In this document: positions 38,161-48,970 of the stretch, piece after piece
How positions within the stretch are numbered: the first letter of the stretch is position 1
How the letters are laid out: each line of letters begins with the position of its first letter
NCBI RefSeq assembly: GCF_004210375.1
Contig: NC_134834.1
Location: forward strand, 95,918,170 to 95,982,169
From: Tachypleus tridentatus
Taxonomy: Eukaryota > Arthropoda > Merostomata > Xiphosura > Limulidae
Length of the DNA: 64,000 bases
Reading direction: 5' to 3'
Position numbers and translations under genes: made by a program
Notes under the pieces: generated by a model
The model's database searches: none
Told to the model about the DNA's origin: nothing
The model's input: only the letters and a program-made list of their open reading frames with translations

Positions 38161-38225
38161 TGGCGCAGATAGCCAGGTTGCTTTGCTCCATGAAACACCA
38201 AACCAACTAACCAACCAACCAATTC
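38161..38225 (+). repeat. I-LINE 3' end that matches SINE tails
   Basis: The sequence GGCGCAGATAGCC, then GGTTGCTTTGC, then AAACACCAAACC and (AACC)n closes the LINE. SINE A ends with AGCGCAGATAGCC, then GTAGCTTTGCGC, then an AAAC-rich tail. SINE B and C share CAGATAGCCC and GCTTTG. The 12-nt identity GCGCAGATAGCC and the common order suggest that the LINE reverse transcriptase recognises the same 3' end in all of them. Confidence 0.85.
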
Positions 38226-38229
38226 ATTT

Positions 38230-38870
38230 TGCAAGTTAAGTCCATTACTCTAAGGTTTTATTTACCACGAAAAAATTTAAGAAGAAAATAGAGGTTCCAT
38301 GGGAACCAACACATTTATAATTCAGTGACTAACGGTAGCAGAACCGAACAAAATACTAACTATTGAAAACGGTCGGAATAAACCTGCAAAGTCGAAAATA
38401 AAAAGTTGTGAATATGGAACATAACAGGTATATAAAGGAATAACAAGGAATAAAACTGAATGTTGTTGTGGTAGTATAAGAGAAGATTATGTAGGGGCTT
38501 CTGATTACAGTGTGTAGATTAAGTAGCTACATATTTTTCATGTTGAATTACTACAGCTTACATTCAGTCAACTGTTGTGTTTCAGTGTGGGAAGAAATAC
38601 TGTTTTTGTAAAGAAGGAAAATTTGGTTAGAAGGTTTTTTTTTTAATCTTAAGCTAACATGCTTCATGTGGTTCGGACATCTCATTTTCTAACTCTTTCC
38701 ATGCAACCACTACGTTAAAAGACTAAAAACCCTGTACGTCCAGTGAATGAATGGTACTTGAGAATGTGGGTCAGAGGCATGAGCACATGAAATTCTTCTG
38801 TTTACAAATAAATATGAGACCACCTCTAGTAATTACAAATTAAAAAATAGCCGTACAATGCATACATAGC
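38230..38870. other. Spacer
   Basis: No feature is recognised between the LINE and the MULE-like remnant. Confidence 0.4.
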
Positions 38871-38877
38871 TGAATCT

Positions 38878-39990
38878 ATGGACTCCATGAGAAGAGCAAT
38901 AGAGAAAGTGAAAGCTGTAGGTAATGATTGCATCATTAGTGTGGATGGGGGGACATAGTAGCAGGAAAGGGTATATATGTCTCTCAGTGATATAGTGATT
39001 CTTATGTATCTATTGAAAATGTGTGGGGTGTTGGATAATCAAGTGAGCTGCATGGAGTGTTTGGTTCAAGAGAGACAAAACTTCAGAAGAGAATATACAG
39101 TGGGAAGTCAACTATATTTCTCTTGTGAAACACAAGGACACAGCCTCACTTACAGAAATGGATAGCACAAAGAGAATTTTTGCTAGATTTAAATAAAAGA
39201 ATGGACTAGAGTACAAGACATGACATACAATGGAGGTGTGGACTCAGCCTCTTTCAAGCAGATTTCTTGTTAAAAATTTTAAGGGGCAAAAGAAATTGTA
39301 AAGAGAGAATATGTAGACCACATCAAGCAGAGAACTGGCATCTGCTTTCTACAACTGAAGAAGAACTATAAAAACAAACAACTCCAATGTGGGTACACCA
39401 TTCTCTGGATCCAAAGGAAGACTCACAGAGTCAATGATGAACAAGGTCTAAAATTATTTGGTCATAGCTATTAGGCATAACAAAAGAAACCTGATTGACA
39501 GATAATATCAACAGCATGATGTAGTTAAAAATGGTGTGGTTATTTGAAAGATCCAGAGAGATACAAGTATTGTGAAGGTGGCTTAGGTGATGCTGTGTTG
39601 GATGTTCTAAAGTCTGTCTTTGATTTGTTGTGTAATGATGGACTCATACAAGAGTGTGTTGACTACTACATGCAAAGTCCTAATGAGCCCCTGCATAGCC
39701 TCATCTGGGAAAGTTGTCTTAAGGAAATTACTTGGTTGAGTTTTTCTTAAACTTTCAGTTTCCAGCACGGTATGCCAGTTCAGTGAAGCTTGGTCTTGTA
39801 GCAGAATGTGGGATAGGTCAGGTGTCACCAATGGGGTCAACACCAGCAGAGGTGTTCTTAGAAAATACTCTTTGTAAGTTACAGTGAGTGGTCTACAGAG
39901 CACAGAAGTGGTCAAAAAGCAATCAGAAAGAAATCTCAAGACAAAATTAAAGAAGAGACGTTTATGCTGCATGGAAGTTTGGGTGTGTGG
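38878..39990 (+). pseudogene. Mutator-like (MULE) transposase-domain pseudogene
   Basis: In one frame, with several stops, the translation follows the arthropod-type 'Mutator-like transposase domain' proteins as I remember them. MDSMRRAIEKVKAVGNDC then SVDGGT (usual: SxDGTWQ) lies at 38878-38960. Next come MSLSDIVILM, then a CMECLV stretch at 39048, then FKQIS and KEIVKREYVDHIKQRTG near 39260-39340, which corresponds to the VxHxQKR part. Then comes RKTHRVNDEQGLKLFGHSY near 39415, and GLGDAVLDVLKSVFDLLCND with PNEPLHSLIWESC near 39570-39710, which corresponds to NESxNxxIWxxCPK. A basic end follows near 39920-39970. The order is right over about 1.1 kb, but stops, small deletions and missing catalytic context show a dead copy. 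I found no terminal inverted repeats. Confidence 0.7.
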
Positions 39991-40298
39991 CCTAAGAGGA
40001 CTGCATGAGATCAATCATGAGAATTAAAAAAGTGTTAAAGTAATGGTTAAATCTGGAGGTGATGCAACTTTCATTTTTAATCATATTTTTATCAGTTCCA
40101 ATTTTTTCCTACCTGACAGACAACAAGAGTTGCGTTTTTTGTCAATTTTTCATGGATATTTAATATCTGTTTACACAGAATAGCTTAGAAAATGCTACAG
40201 GGAATAAACTAAAACATGCGTAATGATGAAAAATTCACTTGAAGTAAAAATATATATCAGAATGGCTGGTATAGGTATTAACACTTTTACTAATAAGG

Positions 40299-40355
40299 CA
40301 GAGAGCAATGTTTCGAACTTCTTAGGTCATCTTCAGGTCGAAATGTTGTTCTCTG
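40299..40355. repeat. Hairpin-forming Penelope-like terminal motif
   Basis: CAGAGAGCAATGTTTCGA (40299-40316) and TCGAAATGTTGTTCTCTG (40338-40355) are imperfect inverted repeats around CTTCTTAGGTCATCTTCAGG. On the minus strand the loop reads CCTGAAGATGACCTAAGAAG. The same kind of motif (CCTGACGATGACCGAAGAAG) sits in the terminal region of the PLE at 43.8 and 49.5 kb. This looks like a solitary PLE end or a related short repeat. Confidence 0.7.
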
Positions 40356-40379
40356 TGTTAATATAAGTTTTCAAGATAT

Positions 40380-41345
40380 ATTATGGTTTTAAATAATCTG
40401 AGATGATTAATATGTGCATACTAATGAAGTAATTTGTATAATTAATTCGAATTGAATTATGTTGTTTTACTTTTAATTTCATATAAGTTTAAGGTTTTCA
40501 GTTTGTCCTAGAATCCAAAACTATAAAGGCGTACATCAATGGGTTATAAGTAGCTTAAAATATCAAATTTTGCTCTTTTGTTTATTTAATACCAGTAGCC
40601 TAATAACATTTTTTTTTCCAGTGGGAAAAGTATATATCTATTTACTTTTGGAAATAATTCATAAATTAATTTTAAAACCGATTTTTAAAGTTAGTTATCG
40701 CTTTAAAAACATTACTGCATATTTGTTTGTTGCATAGAGAAAGAAAAAGTTGATTTCCTGCAAAACACAAGTGTGGAATGCTCACTTATATTCATAAGGA
40801 TTTCATGTTCCTGTCTTACACTGTGTTAATATAGAATATCGATGTACATGTAAAGGTATGAAACATGGAATTTGAAGTTAAAGTCACAGGTACAAGGCTG
40901 AGAAAAGTATTATTCATTTGAGGCATTGTGCGATACATTTTGAAATGATACTTTGCAGTTTTAAGAACTTTTGAAGGTTTGGTGTCTATTAGATAGATAA
41001 GCAACAAGTATTTAAGAATGAGAGTCGTTGAATAAGATCTTAAATGTTTAATCACTTGAGTATGCTTACACCTGCCACTTTTATTTAAGGAGTACAGTAT
41101 TATAGGCATTTGTGTTAAGTACCACTTTAATAAATACAGTAACAACATCTTGATTTAACAGTCTAATGTTATCAAAGTACTTTAGTTGGTATTGCATTGA
41201 TTAATGTAGTATATTGTAATATCTTGGTTTCATTCTCCAAATCTAGAATGATGTTTTCTACAATTCAAGAGTAGAATTTCCTCTCAAGTAGCTTGAATTT
41301 TTAAACTTAACAATATGCTTCTCCTACACAGACATACACAAACAA
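40380..41345. other. AT-rich stretch; possible 3' UTR of the exon to its right
   Basis: The minus-strand frame 41148-40816 (110 codons, Leu/Tyr/Thr-rich) has no recognised domain. If the minus-strand exon at 41351-41543 is real, this would be its 3' untranslated region. Confidence 0.3.
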
Positions 41346-41350
41346 CATAA

Positions 41351-41543
41351 TTATTCAAGAGGAACAAATCCCAGTCTATGTAACTGAACATTATTCAGAA
41401 TTTCCTGTAAATATATTGGTCCAAAAACATTGGTCAAAAGTTCATGAGTAGCAGACACTATTCTCTGAAAGTTTTTAAAATTGCAATGGATTACTTCAAA
41501 ATGTATCCCATAATGCCTCAGATTAACAAAACCTAACTCAATG
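41351..41543 (-). CDS. Candidate terminal exon of an unidentified protein
   Basis: On the minus strand, after an AG at 41545-41544 (context CAAACACAG), an open segment of 63 residues ends in TAA (41353-41351). It contains IELGFVNLRHYGIHFEVIHC and closes with LQEILNNVQLHRLGFVPLE. Its composition is protein-like, unlike nearby AT-rich frames: it has Trp-free but varied hydrophobic/polar alternation, a helix-like ATHELLTNVFGPIYLQEIL and no low complexity. It starts in codon phase 2 if the AG is the acceptor. The polypyrimidine tract is weak. I do not recognise the protein and found no convincing upstream exon, so it may be an orphan or pseudogene exon. Confidence 0.4.
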
Positions 41544-41545
41544 CT

Positions 41546-43370
41546 GTGTTTGCAGCTTTAACTTAGTTTAAAATTCATACTTCTTACATTTACATGTTTA
41601 TTGACCTACATTTACTGAGGAACAAACAAAATAAACTTTCTACAGTAATACATTAGTGTGTTTAAACAAAATAAACTGGCTATCTGTAGGGTAGTGCATT
41701 TTCTGGAAAGAATTGAATTTTTAGAGATTTGATGTTCGTTTTAATGTGTTCTAATTTTAAAAGAATTGATATTTGTATAGAATGTATTTTCTTTAATCTA
41801 CAGACATTGAAATATATATACTTATGAAATATTCAAGGCATGTATATTGAGCATTGGTAAAAACTATGTTTCCACACTTTTAACAAATAAACAAACAGTA
41901 GTTAAGGTTTTTAATTAACAAAACCTTAGCTGAGATTTACGTCATATTTTGTTTATATATACGAAAGACTAAACTTGCATGTATCAAACACAGTTTGAAA
42001 TCTAGAAAAGTCAAACATGTAGTGATGTATCATTACTCGAAAATGTTCTATTATATGTATTTTAACTCATTTGTTTCTAATATATGTTAAACTAATAATC
42101 ATATTAGTGTCATAGTAGTAGTGAAAGTTTTGTTTATTTCTTTGATTCTTATGCCATTAATAGAAAGCAATTTTTTTCATATAGTAACAGATTTGCAGCA
42201 TTAACTTTGTAGATATTATGCATTGAGTAAGATAGAGCCCAAATAATTGTTTACAATTTGCTTGTAATTTTATGTAATAATGAAAAGTTTATATGTATAT
42301 GTATATATATGTAAATAAAATCATCTCCAAGCTGCAGCACTGTGTGATCATATTATTATTATAAATAAATAAAAACATAACATGTTTTTATAAATATGAT
42401 GGAAGAAGTTTGTTTGTGAGTAGTGTTACATTTCCAAATGTTCATTCACAACACCTCCACCAGGATAGGAGGTTTAGAGTTCTGGTCCTGAAGCAAGTAA
42501 AAAAACAAAAAAGTAAATAAAAATGGGTAGAGAGTCTTTCATATTTTAACATATAAGTTATGTATCTACTTCATAATAAAATCAACTCTGTGCATTTGGT
42601 TTTGGAATAATATAAAAGTTTTTATGGAAATGTATAGTGTGTTTTTTGTTTTTGTTTTTGTTACCAAAATTAATGACAAGCTCAGTGAGAAACTCAATTT
42701 TGACCCATCAAGGTTGTCTCTTCACCTACATGGGGTGGACAGAAAAAGTGACCTCCCCAATATTGTAAATTTGTCATATCTTTTTTTAGATAACAGAAAA
42801 ATAAGTAAAACTATGTTTTTAGAACACACTTGATAAGATGCTAATTTTAACACTGGTTTTTATAAATAACTGAACTTTTCAAGATTTTAGTTACATCTTC
42901 TCATAAAAATATTGTGCACCTACTGTAGTTTATTAGATCTCAATCCAGTTAGTCAGCAAAATGATAAAAAAAAATTATCTGCAATAATTGTATGTAAAAA
43001 TGAAATTCAAAATTATACAAACCAGTTTCACAAGTTAATATTTAGATGGTATTCCCTTTGATTTCAGTACTGCTTCGCATTGGTATGGTATGTTTTCTAT
43101 GAGTTTGTGCAAATAATCCTGAGTGATTGACTGTCATATTTCTTTGAGTACTTCAAAAAGTTAATTTTCCATGTTTGACTTGTGATCTTGTATTAATCCA
43201 CTTTACTCAGCCCATAACATTTTAGTTAGATTGATATCAGGTAATTCTCCGTTCCATAACATAAATTCTCTTATTTCTAAGATATCTTTCAATGACTTCA
43301 CAATTGATTTCTAATTAACAACACAATTTGATAATGAATAATTAATTGATTTTTTATTATACATGTGATT
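41546..43370. other. AT-rich stretch without recognised repeats
   Basis: This stretch of about 1.8 kb lacks SINEs. The plus-strand frame 42624-42833 has no known domain. Upstream exons of the candidate minus-strand gene would be expected here, but I cannot point to one. Confidence 0.35.
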
Positions 43371-43376
43371 TGTCTT

Positions 43377-43652
43377 TGTTTGTTTGTTTCGAATTTTGCG
43401 CAAAGCTACTCGAGGGCTATCTGCGCTAGCCGTCCGTAATTTAGCAGTGTAAGACTAGAGGCAAGGCAGCTAGTCATCGCCACCCACCGCCAACTTTTGG
43501 GCTACTCTTTTACCAATGAATAATGGGATTGACTGTCACATTATAATGCCCCCACGGCTCAAAGGGCGAACATGTTTGGTGCAACCGGGATTCGAACCCG
43601 CGACCCTCGGATTACGAGTCGAACGTCTTAATACACTTGGCCATGCCAGGCC
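43377..43652 (-). mobile_element. SINE A copy
   Basis: This full-length minus-strand SINE A is the only one between 28.8 and 56.9 kb. The tail is TTTGTTTGTTTCGAATTTTG and the head ends CCATGCCAGGCC. No TSD was identified. Confidence 0.92.
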
Positions 43653-43783
43653 TTCTTCAAAGAAATATGCTATCAATTAAGAAATAAAAGGTAAAGAGTG
43701 ACGTCGAGAAACCCACTTGTTGAGAAATATATATGCAAAAACGGCTCGTTTGGGTTGAGAAAATATTTTACATAGAAGAGCGA

Positions 43784-43816
43784 ACAACGTTTCGACCTTC
43801 TTCGGTCATCGTCAGG
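43784..43816 (-). ncRNA. Hammerhead-like motif in PLE terminal region (left copy)
   Basis: Read on the minus strand, the terminal region has CCTGACGATGACCGAAGAAG followed by GTCGAAACGTTG. CTGACGA fits the hammerhead core CUGANGA. GACC/GGTC can pair around a GAAGAA loop, and GAAAC follows as in the second core strand. One base sits between the first core box and the helix, which a canonical hammerhead does not have, so this is a candidate only. PLE terminal repeats in other animals are reported to carry hammerheads. Confidence 0.45.
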
Positions 43817-43923
43817 TTCACAAAGAAGAGGTTACTGACCGATAGCTGACCACATGTTTGAAGGCGGTTGTGTAATTGAGTGTAGGAATGTAGAAGGCGT
43901 GCTTAGATGTTTGATTATATTTA

Positions 43924-44317
43924 TCAATATAGATATAAAAGTGTTCCTTTATACTGGTTTATTTTGGGCTTGAGTTGTATAAGTAAGGCTTCTTTAATTT
44001 TGCGTTTGTTTATGTTTGTTTCTTTATTTAGTATTTGAGTGTTTTCTATGGTTATGTTGTGTTTATTTGATTTGCAGTGTTCGAAGACGTGTGAAGGTGA
44101 CTTTTTATGTTCTTTGAATCTTGTGTTTGTCATTGTAATTTCTACATAGTATAAACCTCAGTTTTGTGCCTGGTTTTTAAATAAATTTGGTATTAACTGG
44201 AATGTCATATTTTGTTGCTAGTTTTTGCCAATGCTGATTATTTTTCTGCTGATGTCGGGAATATATGGTATGCTGCAGTATATGGTTTCGTGATTTTTTT
44301 TTAAATCGTGGGGTATA
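43924..44317 (-). pseudogene. PLE GIY-YIG endonuclease part, broken
   Basis: On the minus strand the frame 44133-43924 reads NTRFKEHKKSPSHVFEHCKS, then KHNITIENTQILNKETNINK, then RKIKEALLIQLKPKIN and ends GTLLYLY. This is the C-terminal GIY-YIG endonuclease pattern of PLEs (RFxEHK...FxHCxxxxHxI...ILxxExxxxKRxxxEAxxI). Just upstream, LYYVEI is the likely remnant of the GIY-YIG signature, and HWQKLATKYDIPVNTKFIPK (44240-44180) is the linker. Frameshifts separate these pieces. The enzyme would nick target DNA to prime reverse transcription. Confidence 0.85.
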
Positions 44318-44415
44318 TTTACTTTTGTTACTCAGGAGCTGAAGAATCACCGAGACGAGAATTTCAAGAAACAAATGCGACATCAAACAAGAGGAGGCTG
44401 AAGAAGAAAAAGGAC

Positions 44416-46589
44416 ATGGTAAGTATAGTTTCTGACAATTCTACTAACCTCAACCTTAACGACGCTAATAACAATACTAAAAATCAAAGTGTTAACAACG
44501 TAACCCACGTTAATGACGACAAAGCCACTTGTTCTAACAAAAATAACAAAACTAACCTGAATACTAACAACACCACCATCGCCACTAATTCTAAGAACAC
44601 CACTACTGTCACACAAACACACGATTCTCCTTACTACAGAATCCCAACTCTGTTCATCAAAGGAGTAAATAACACAACACGCATCCCACAGATTGTCAAA
44701 CAACTGAGGGCATTCAGTTTAAAGACATCAAACGTCTTCCTAATGGAAGAATCATGCATAAATGTTCTGAACCACAAGAGTTTTCACATATTTTGGCCTA
44801 CTGGCCCAAGGATGCCTTTGGGGTTCAAGCCACTATTACTACACCAAAAACCAACACACCAAAACTAACTGTCATTATCAGAGGTGTCGATTTCGACATC
44901 GAAGATAATGAAATCACTGACGAACTAAAAACTCAAGGCTTCAACATTGTATCATCAAACAGAATTATCTCATTCAGAACGAAACAAAAAACGTCACTGA
45001 TCAAGGTAACCGTCAACAAAAAAGACGATCAAGACAAATTATTAAAAAACGGTTGCTTTTTATTTTTCAAAAGACACACGACCGAACCGGAAAATACACA
45101 CCAAAAACCCATTATCCAATGCTACAAATGTCAACAGTTCGGACACACAAAAACTAATTGTATGGCCAAGGACAGATGTGTTAGATGTGGCGGATCTCAC
45201 GAGGACGCTCAGTGTCCTAACGAGCGTAACCAAGTGAGATGCGCTAACTGTCAGGGCCCCCACGCAGCCAGTTACAAAGGCTGCCCCAAATACACCCAAA
45301 TACGCAACAGATTCCTTTTCAAAACCACGAACAATAATAATCAATCCCACGGCACCCACATCACCAAACAACCTTTACTACAAACTCCGGTAGACTCGCA
45401 AATCAAACACTCTCAACCTCAACCAACACGTACTTATGCGGACGTAACACGCCCGAAAACAACACAAGCATTCAACCCCACAGATTTCACCACAAACTTG
45501 CTAGCAATGCTAATAGAATTGAGTGATCTCCCCTCATTCGAATGGAGGCACGAGTCACTCATGGCTGTTTGCAGCTTTGCAAGTTATTACTTTAACCTTC
45601 CTCACCTCAAACCACACCATCTTTCACTCAAAATTCATGCAAGGGAAATAAAACAACACATTAAAATCTTACACATCAACTGCCAAGGAAATCTCAAAGA
45701 CAAAAGGATAGAAATATACAACATAAACAAACATATAAACGCCAACATAATCATCGTTTCAGAAACACTTTGCACAAAGAAACATAACACCACAATCCCC
45801 GGATTCATCACACACAGCATACCTCACTCAGAAAACAACAGAGGTATAATAGCTTACTTTAGTACGAAAATATCGCATTTAATCTCGATAGAAGATTCCT
45901 TTAAACCTAACATTAATGAAACCATTTTCTGTAATATACACTTTAACAACCGGCTAACTATTCCGATTCTAGCCATATATTGCTCACCAACCAAAGATAT
46001 CGACATTAACTTCCTTCAAAAAGGTGTTAATCGTAAACCCAAACCAATTATTATTGGAGATTTTAATTCACCGCATACAGAATTAAGGGGTAACAGAGAC
46101 ATACGCAGAGGATCGTGGATAAAATATTTTATCTCTAGCAATAAAATGCACCTAATCAATGACCATACACCTACACACTTCTCAGCCGCTAACGGCTCAT
46201 ACGATGTACTCGATTTCATCATCGCACCCAAGGACATGGTTAATAGAAAATCTAACTTTAAAGTGCATGATGAAATCACCAGTGACCACTTCCCCATGTC
46301 ATATACGATTCACCCGCGCCACCCTGCTGTGGCGTACGTGACTCCTTCCGCATACACCTACACTAAAACAGACTGGCTCACTTTTAATGCCTCTCTGGAC
46401 TCATACCTACCCCATCCAATTGAACATGTAAATAACAAAACAGAACTAGACAACTATGTTGATCAAATTACAGAAGCCATAAAGAAAGCCATAAAAAACA
46501 CAATTCCTAAATCAAAAAGAAAACAATCACTTATTCAATGGAGTCTAACACCAGAAATTTACGCACTAATAATCAAACGCAGACAATAA
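44416..46589 (+). pseudogene. Jockey ORF1 joined in frame to ORF2 endonuclease
   Basis: The first ATG inside the element is at 44416 (MVSIVSDNSTN). It opens an Asn/Thr-rich region followed by IPTLFIKGVNNTTRIPQIVK, an ORF1 feature. A frameshift near 44710 moves to the frame FKDIKRLPNGRIMHKC, then SHILAYWPKDAFG. Three knuckles follow: CYKCQQFGHTKTNC, CVRCGGSHEDAQC, CANCQGPHAASYKGC. Without any stop the same frame runs into the EEP endonuclease of ORF2: IKILHINCQGN (45660), SETLC, IIIGDFNSPH (46045), SYDVLDFIIAP (46200) and the catalytic SDHFPM (46280). Normal Jockey elements have separate ORFs, so this is either a lost stop plus shift or a real fusion. A TAA closes the frame at 46587-46589. Confidence 0.9.
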
Positions 46590-48428
46590 GACGAACACAT
46601 TACGTCACACGCGATCCACACATTAAAACAGAAATCAATAGAACAAATACAAAAATTAAACAAGAAATTAAAAAAGTCAAAGAAAACAATTGGCATAACT
46701 TCTGTTAAAACTTAGAAAAAACCAAGAACAATCCAAAAGAATTCTGGAAAAAATTCAAGAGTATTGCTTCAGACAAAAACACAAATCACATGCTACAACA
46801 TATCACACACAACAATAAAATCGCAAGGACGGACGAAGAGAAAGCTGACTATTACAAATCCTCTTTTAGCGATTTAAACTCAGTAGATTTCGACATACAA
46901 CACCAACACCATGTCAACAACTTCATAAATACAAACCAAGCTTCATTCTCATCAGGATTCCCTGGCGAGACACTAGAAGCATACTCAAGTTCAATCAATA
47001 GAAAAATAACCATAACCGAACTAAAGATTAATATCAAAAACTTGAAGAACACTTCCCCCGGACATGACCAAATACCAATAATTATTCTGAAAAAAAGCTC
47101 CACTCTCCTACTACAACACCTCACAAATATCATGAACATTTCACCAGCGACAGGGTACTACCCTGACACGTGGAAAAAAGCCATCATAACAACGATCCCC
47201 AAGAAACAAACTAATAGAACAAATCCAGATAATTTCCGCCCCATCAGTCTGTTAAGCTGCCTTGGCAAACTGATGGAGAGAATTATCTCCAACCGTCTCC
47301 TCCATTTTTGCGAATCGAACAACATCCTTCCAGAATCTCAAAATGCCTCCAGAAAAAATAGACAAACAACAGATCACCTCACACGACTCACCGAATCAAT
47401 CTACAAAGCTTACAACAACAATCAAGTAACCATCGGGGTATTCCTAGATGTCAAAAAAGCATTCGACAGCGTATGGCACAACGCCATCATATACAAACTA
47501 AATCACCTGCAAATAAATCCCACGATAGTCAAATGGATTTCAAATTTCTTAACCAATAGAACAGCACAAGTGAAAGTCAATAAAACTATATCCAAATTAT
47601 TTAATATAACGGCAGGAGTGCCCCAAGGATCAGTCCTCTCTCCACTTCTATACATAATTTTCGTCAGTGACATACCTTTTCCAAATCTAACATACACACA
47701 CAATTCACAATACGCAGACGACATCGCAATCTGGAGCACCTCCAGAAACCCAGTAATGGCTATGTCTCGCGTACAAGAATCACTAAACAACGTCTCAACA
47801 TAGAGCAACAAGTGGAGAGTCGTGTTAAATCCAACAAAAACACAAGCAATCACCTTCTATAGAAAACTAAAGAAGCAAAGAAAAAATCTAGAAAAATAAA
47901 ACTATCACTTGGAAATACAACCATTAACATGAGCAAAGACATCACATTCCTTGGCGTCACTTTCGACACAAAACTAACATGGAAAAAAACATATAAACAA
48001 TATACACTCATCAATAAGAAAAAAGGATTTCATATCTAAAGACTATAACTGGTAAACAATCGAAATGCGCACCGAACACCATTATACAAATATACAAGGC
48101 TTACATCCGTCCACTAATAGAGTACGGATGTCAAGTAACATACAACATGTCAAACAACACACTCCAGAAAATCCAAGTGCAACAAAACAGAATATTAAAA
48201 TCTGCATTCAGCCTACCATCATTTACGCCAACAAAGTATCTACACCAAATTAGCAATTTCCCAACTATAAGAGATAGAATAACAGAACTTTCTCTCAAAT
48301 ATTATCTAAAAGCAGAAAATAGAAACAAACTAACGGCATCACTACACAAATTATCAAGTGCACCAACAAAATACATATCACCTTACAACATATTTCAAGA
48401 ATCACAATCCACTCAACAAAGAATCTAA
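46590..48428 (+). pseudogene. Jockey reverse transcriptase and C-terminal region
   Basis: The reading continues in another frame right after 46589 (RRTHYVTRDPHIKTEIN), meets a TAA at 46706-46708, and is open from 46790 to 47803. Reverse-transcriptase motifs are in order: SPGHDQIPIIILKK, FRPISLLSCLGKLMERII, GVFLDVKKAFDSVWH, AGVPQGSVLSPLLY and the catalytic YADD (47711-47722). A TAG stops it at 47801-47803, in a place where Trp is usual. The C-terminal part follows in shifted frames, the last one open at 48147-48428 (NTLQKIQVQQNRILKSAF). Damage is light, so the insertion is not very old. Confidence 0.92.
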
Positions 48429-48958
48429 ATAAATAAAATCCATGTCACTAACATGAATTCCTTTATTTCAGATACAGGGCACACGACAGGCAAAACTTTC
48501 GGCGCCTGTCCTGTGAAAGTGGGTTTTCTCGGAGCACTCCCGTTTCCCCCCCCACATCAAAATCTTTAGGCATTGGATTTCTAGATCCCAGCCCAGGCAA
48601 CTCTTTTGCCAGACCCTGAATCGTGCCGTTTGATTTGATCTGGATTTGAATTACATTCATGTTCACATCTGCTCAACTTCTTCCTTTCGGGACAAGTCCC
48701 GGCCTTTCTTTCCGCTGTTGCCTTTGCCTCCACCCAAGACAACATTTAGAGAGACATCCTCCAAAAAGTCAAGAATAATAACAATAATTAATTTATTATA
48801 AAAAACAAAAAAAAAACACCACTTAATCTTAATAACAATCCACGAAAGGGGACGAAGAGGAACCATAACGTTCCTGAACACCCCAGTTGGAGAGAGAACT
48901 CTTCTGATTTCTCTCTCTCTAAACTGAACCCCTGCCACGTTAGTTTAGTTTAGTTTAG
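48429..48958 (+). other. Jockey 3' UTR and (GTTTA)n tail
   Basis: This GC-richer stretch has no meaningful frame. It ends in AGTTTAGTTTAGTTTAGTTT, a short tandem tail used instead of poly(A) by some LINEs, directly before the target duplication. Confidence 0.8.
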
Positions 48959-48970
48959 TTTACTTTTGTT

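Larger units (their letters stand above)
32450..38225 (+). mobile_element. I-clade LINE, long but decayed (copy 1)
   Basis: This is a non-LTR retrotransposon of about 5.8 kb. In order it shows a 5' region shared with the copy at 54.4 kb, a gag-like ORF1 with zinc knuckles, endonuclease pieces, reverse transcriptase, an RNase H domain, a C-terminal Cys/His segment and a 3' end TGGCGCAGATAGCCAGGTTG followed by (AACC)n. RNase H in the second ORF places it with the I group rather than Jockey. Start and end are judged from similarity between the two copies; I found no clear TSD. Confidence 0.85.
44330..48958 (+). mobile_element. Jockey-type LINE inserted in the PLE, 12-bp TSD
   Basis: The exact repeat TTTACTTTTGTT flanks this 4.6-kb element (44318-44329 and 48959-48970), and the PLE minus-strand sequence resumes on both sides. 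It has a short 5' leader, ORF1 with three zinc knuckles, an EEP endonuclease, reverse transcriptase with YADD, no RNase H, and a 3' UTR of about 530 bp ending in (GTTTA)n. These traits fit the Jockey clade. The length suggests a nearly complete copy. Confidence 0.93.

Noticed and set aside
40816..41148. 110-codon minus-strand frame
   Set aside because: Leu/Tyr/Thr-rich translation of AT-rich DNA with no recognisable motif.
45060..45371. Antisense frames inside the Jockey element (also 44383-44703, 46016-46297, 46852-47139, 47503-47853)
   Set aside because: They are shadows of the LINE coding strand without any recognisable domain.
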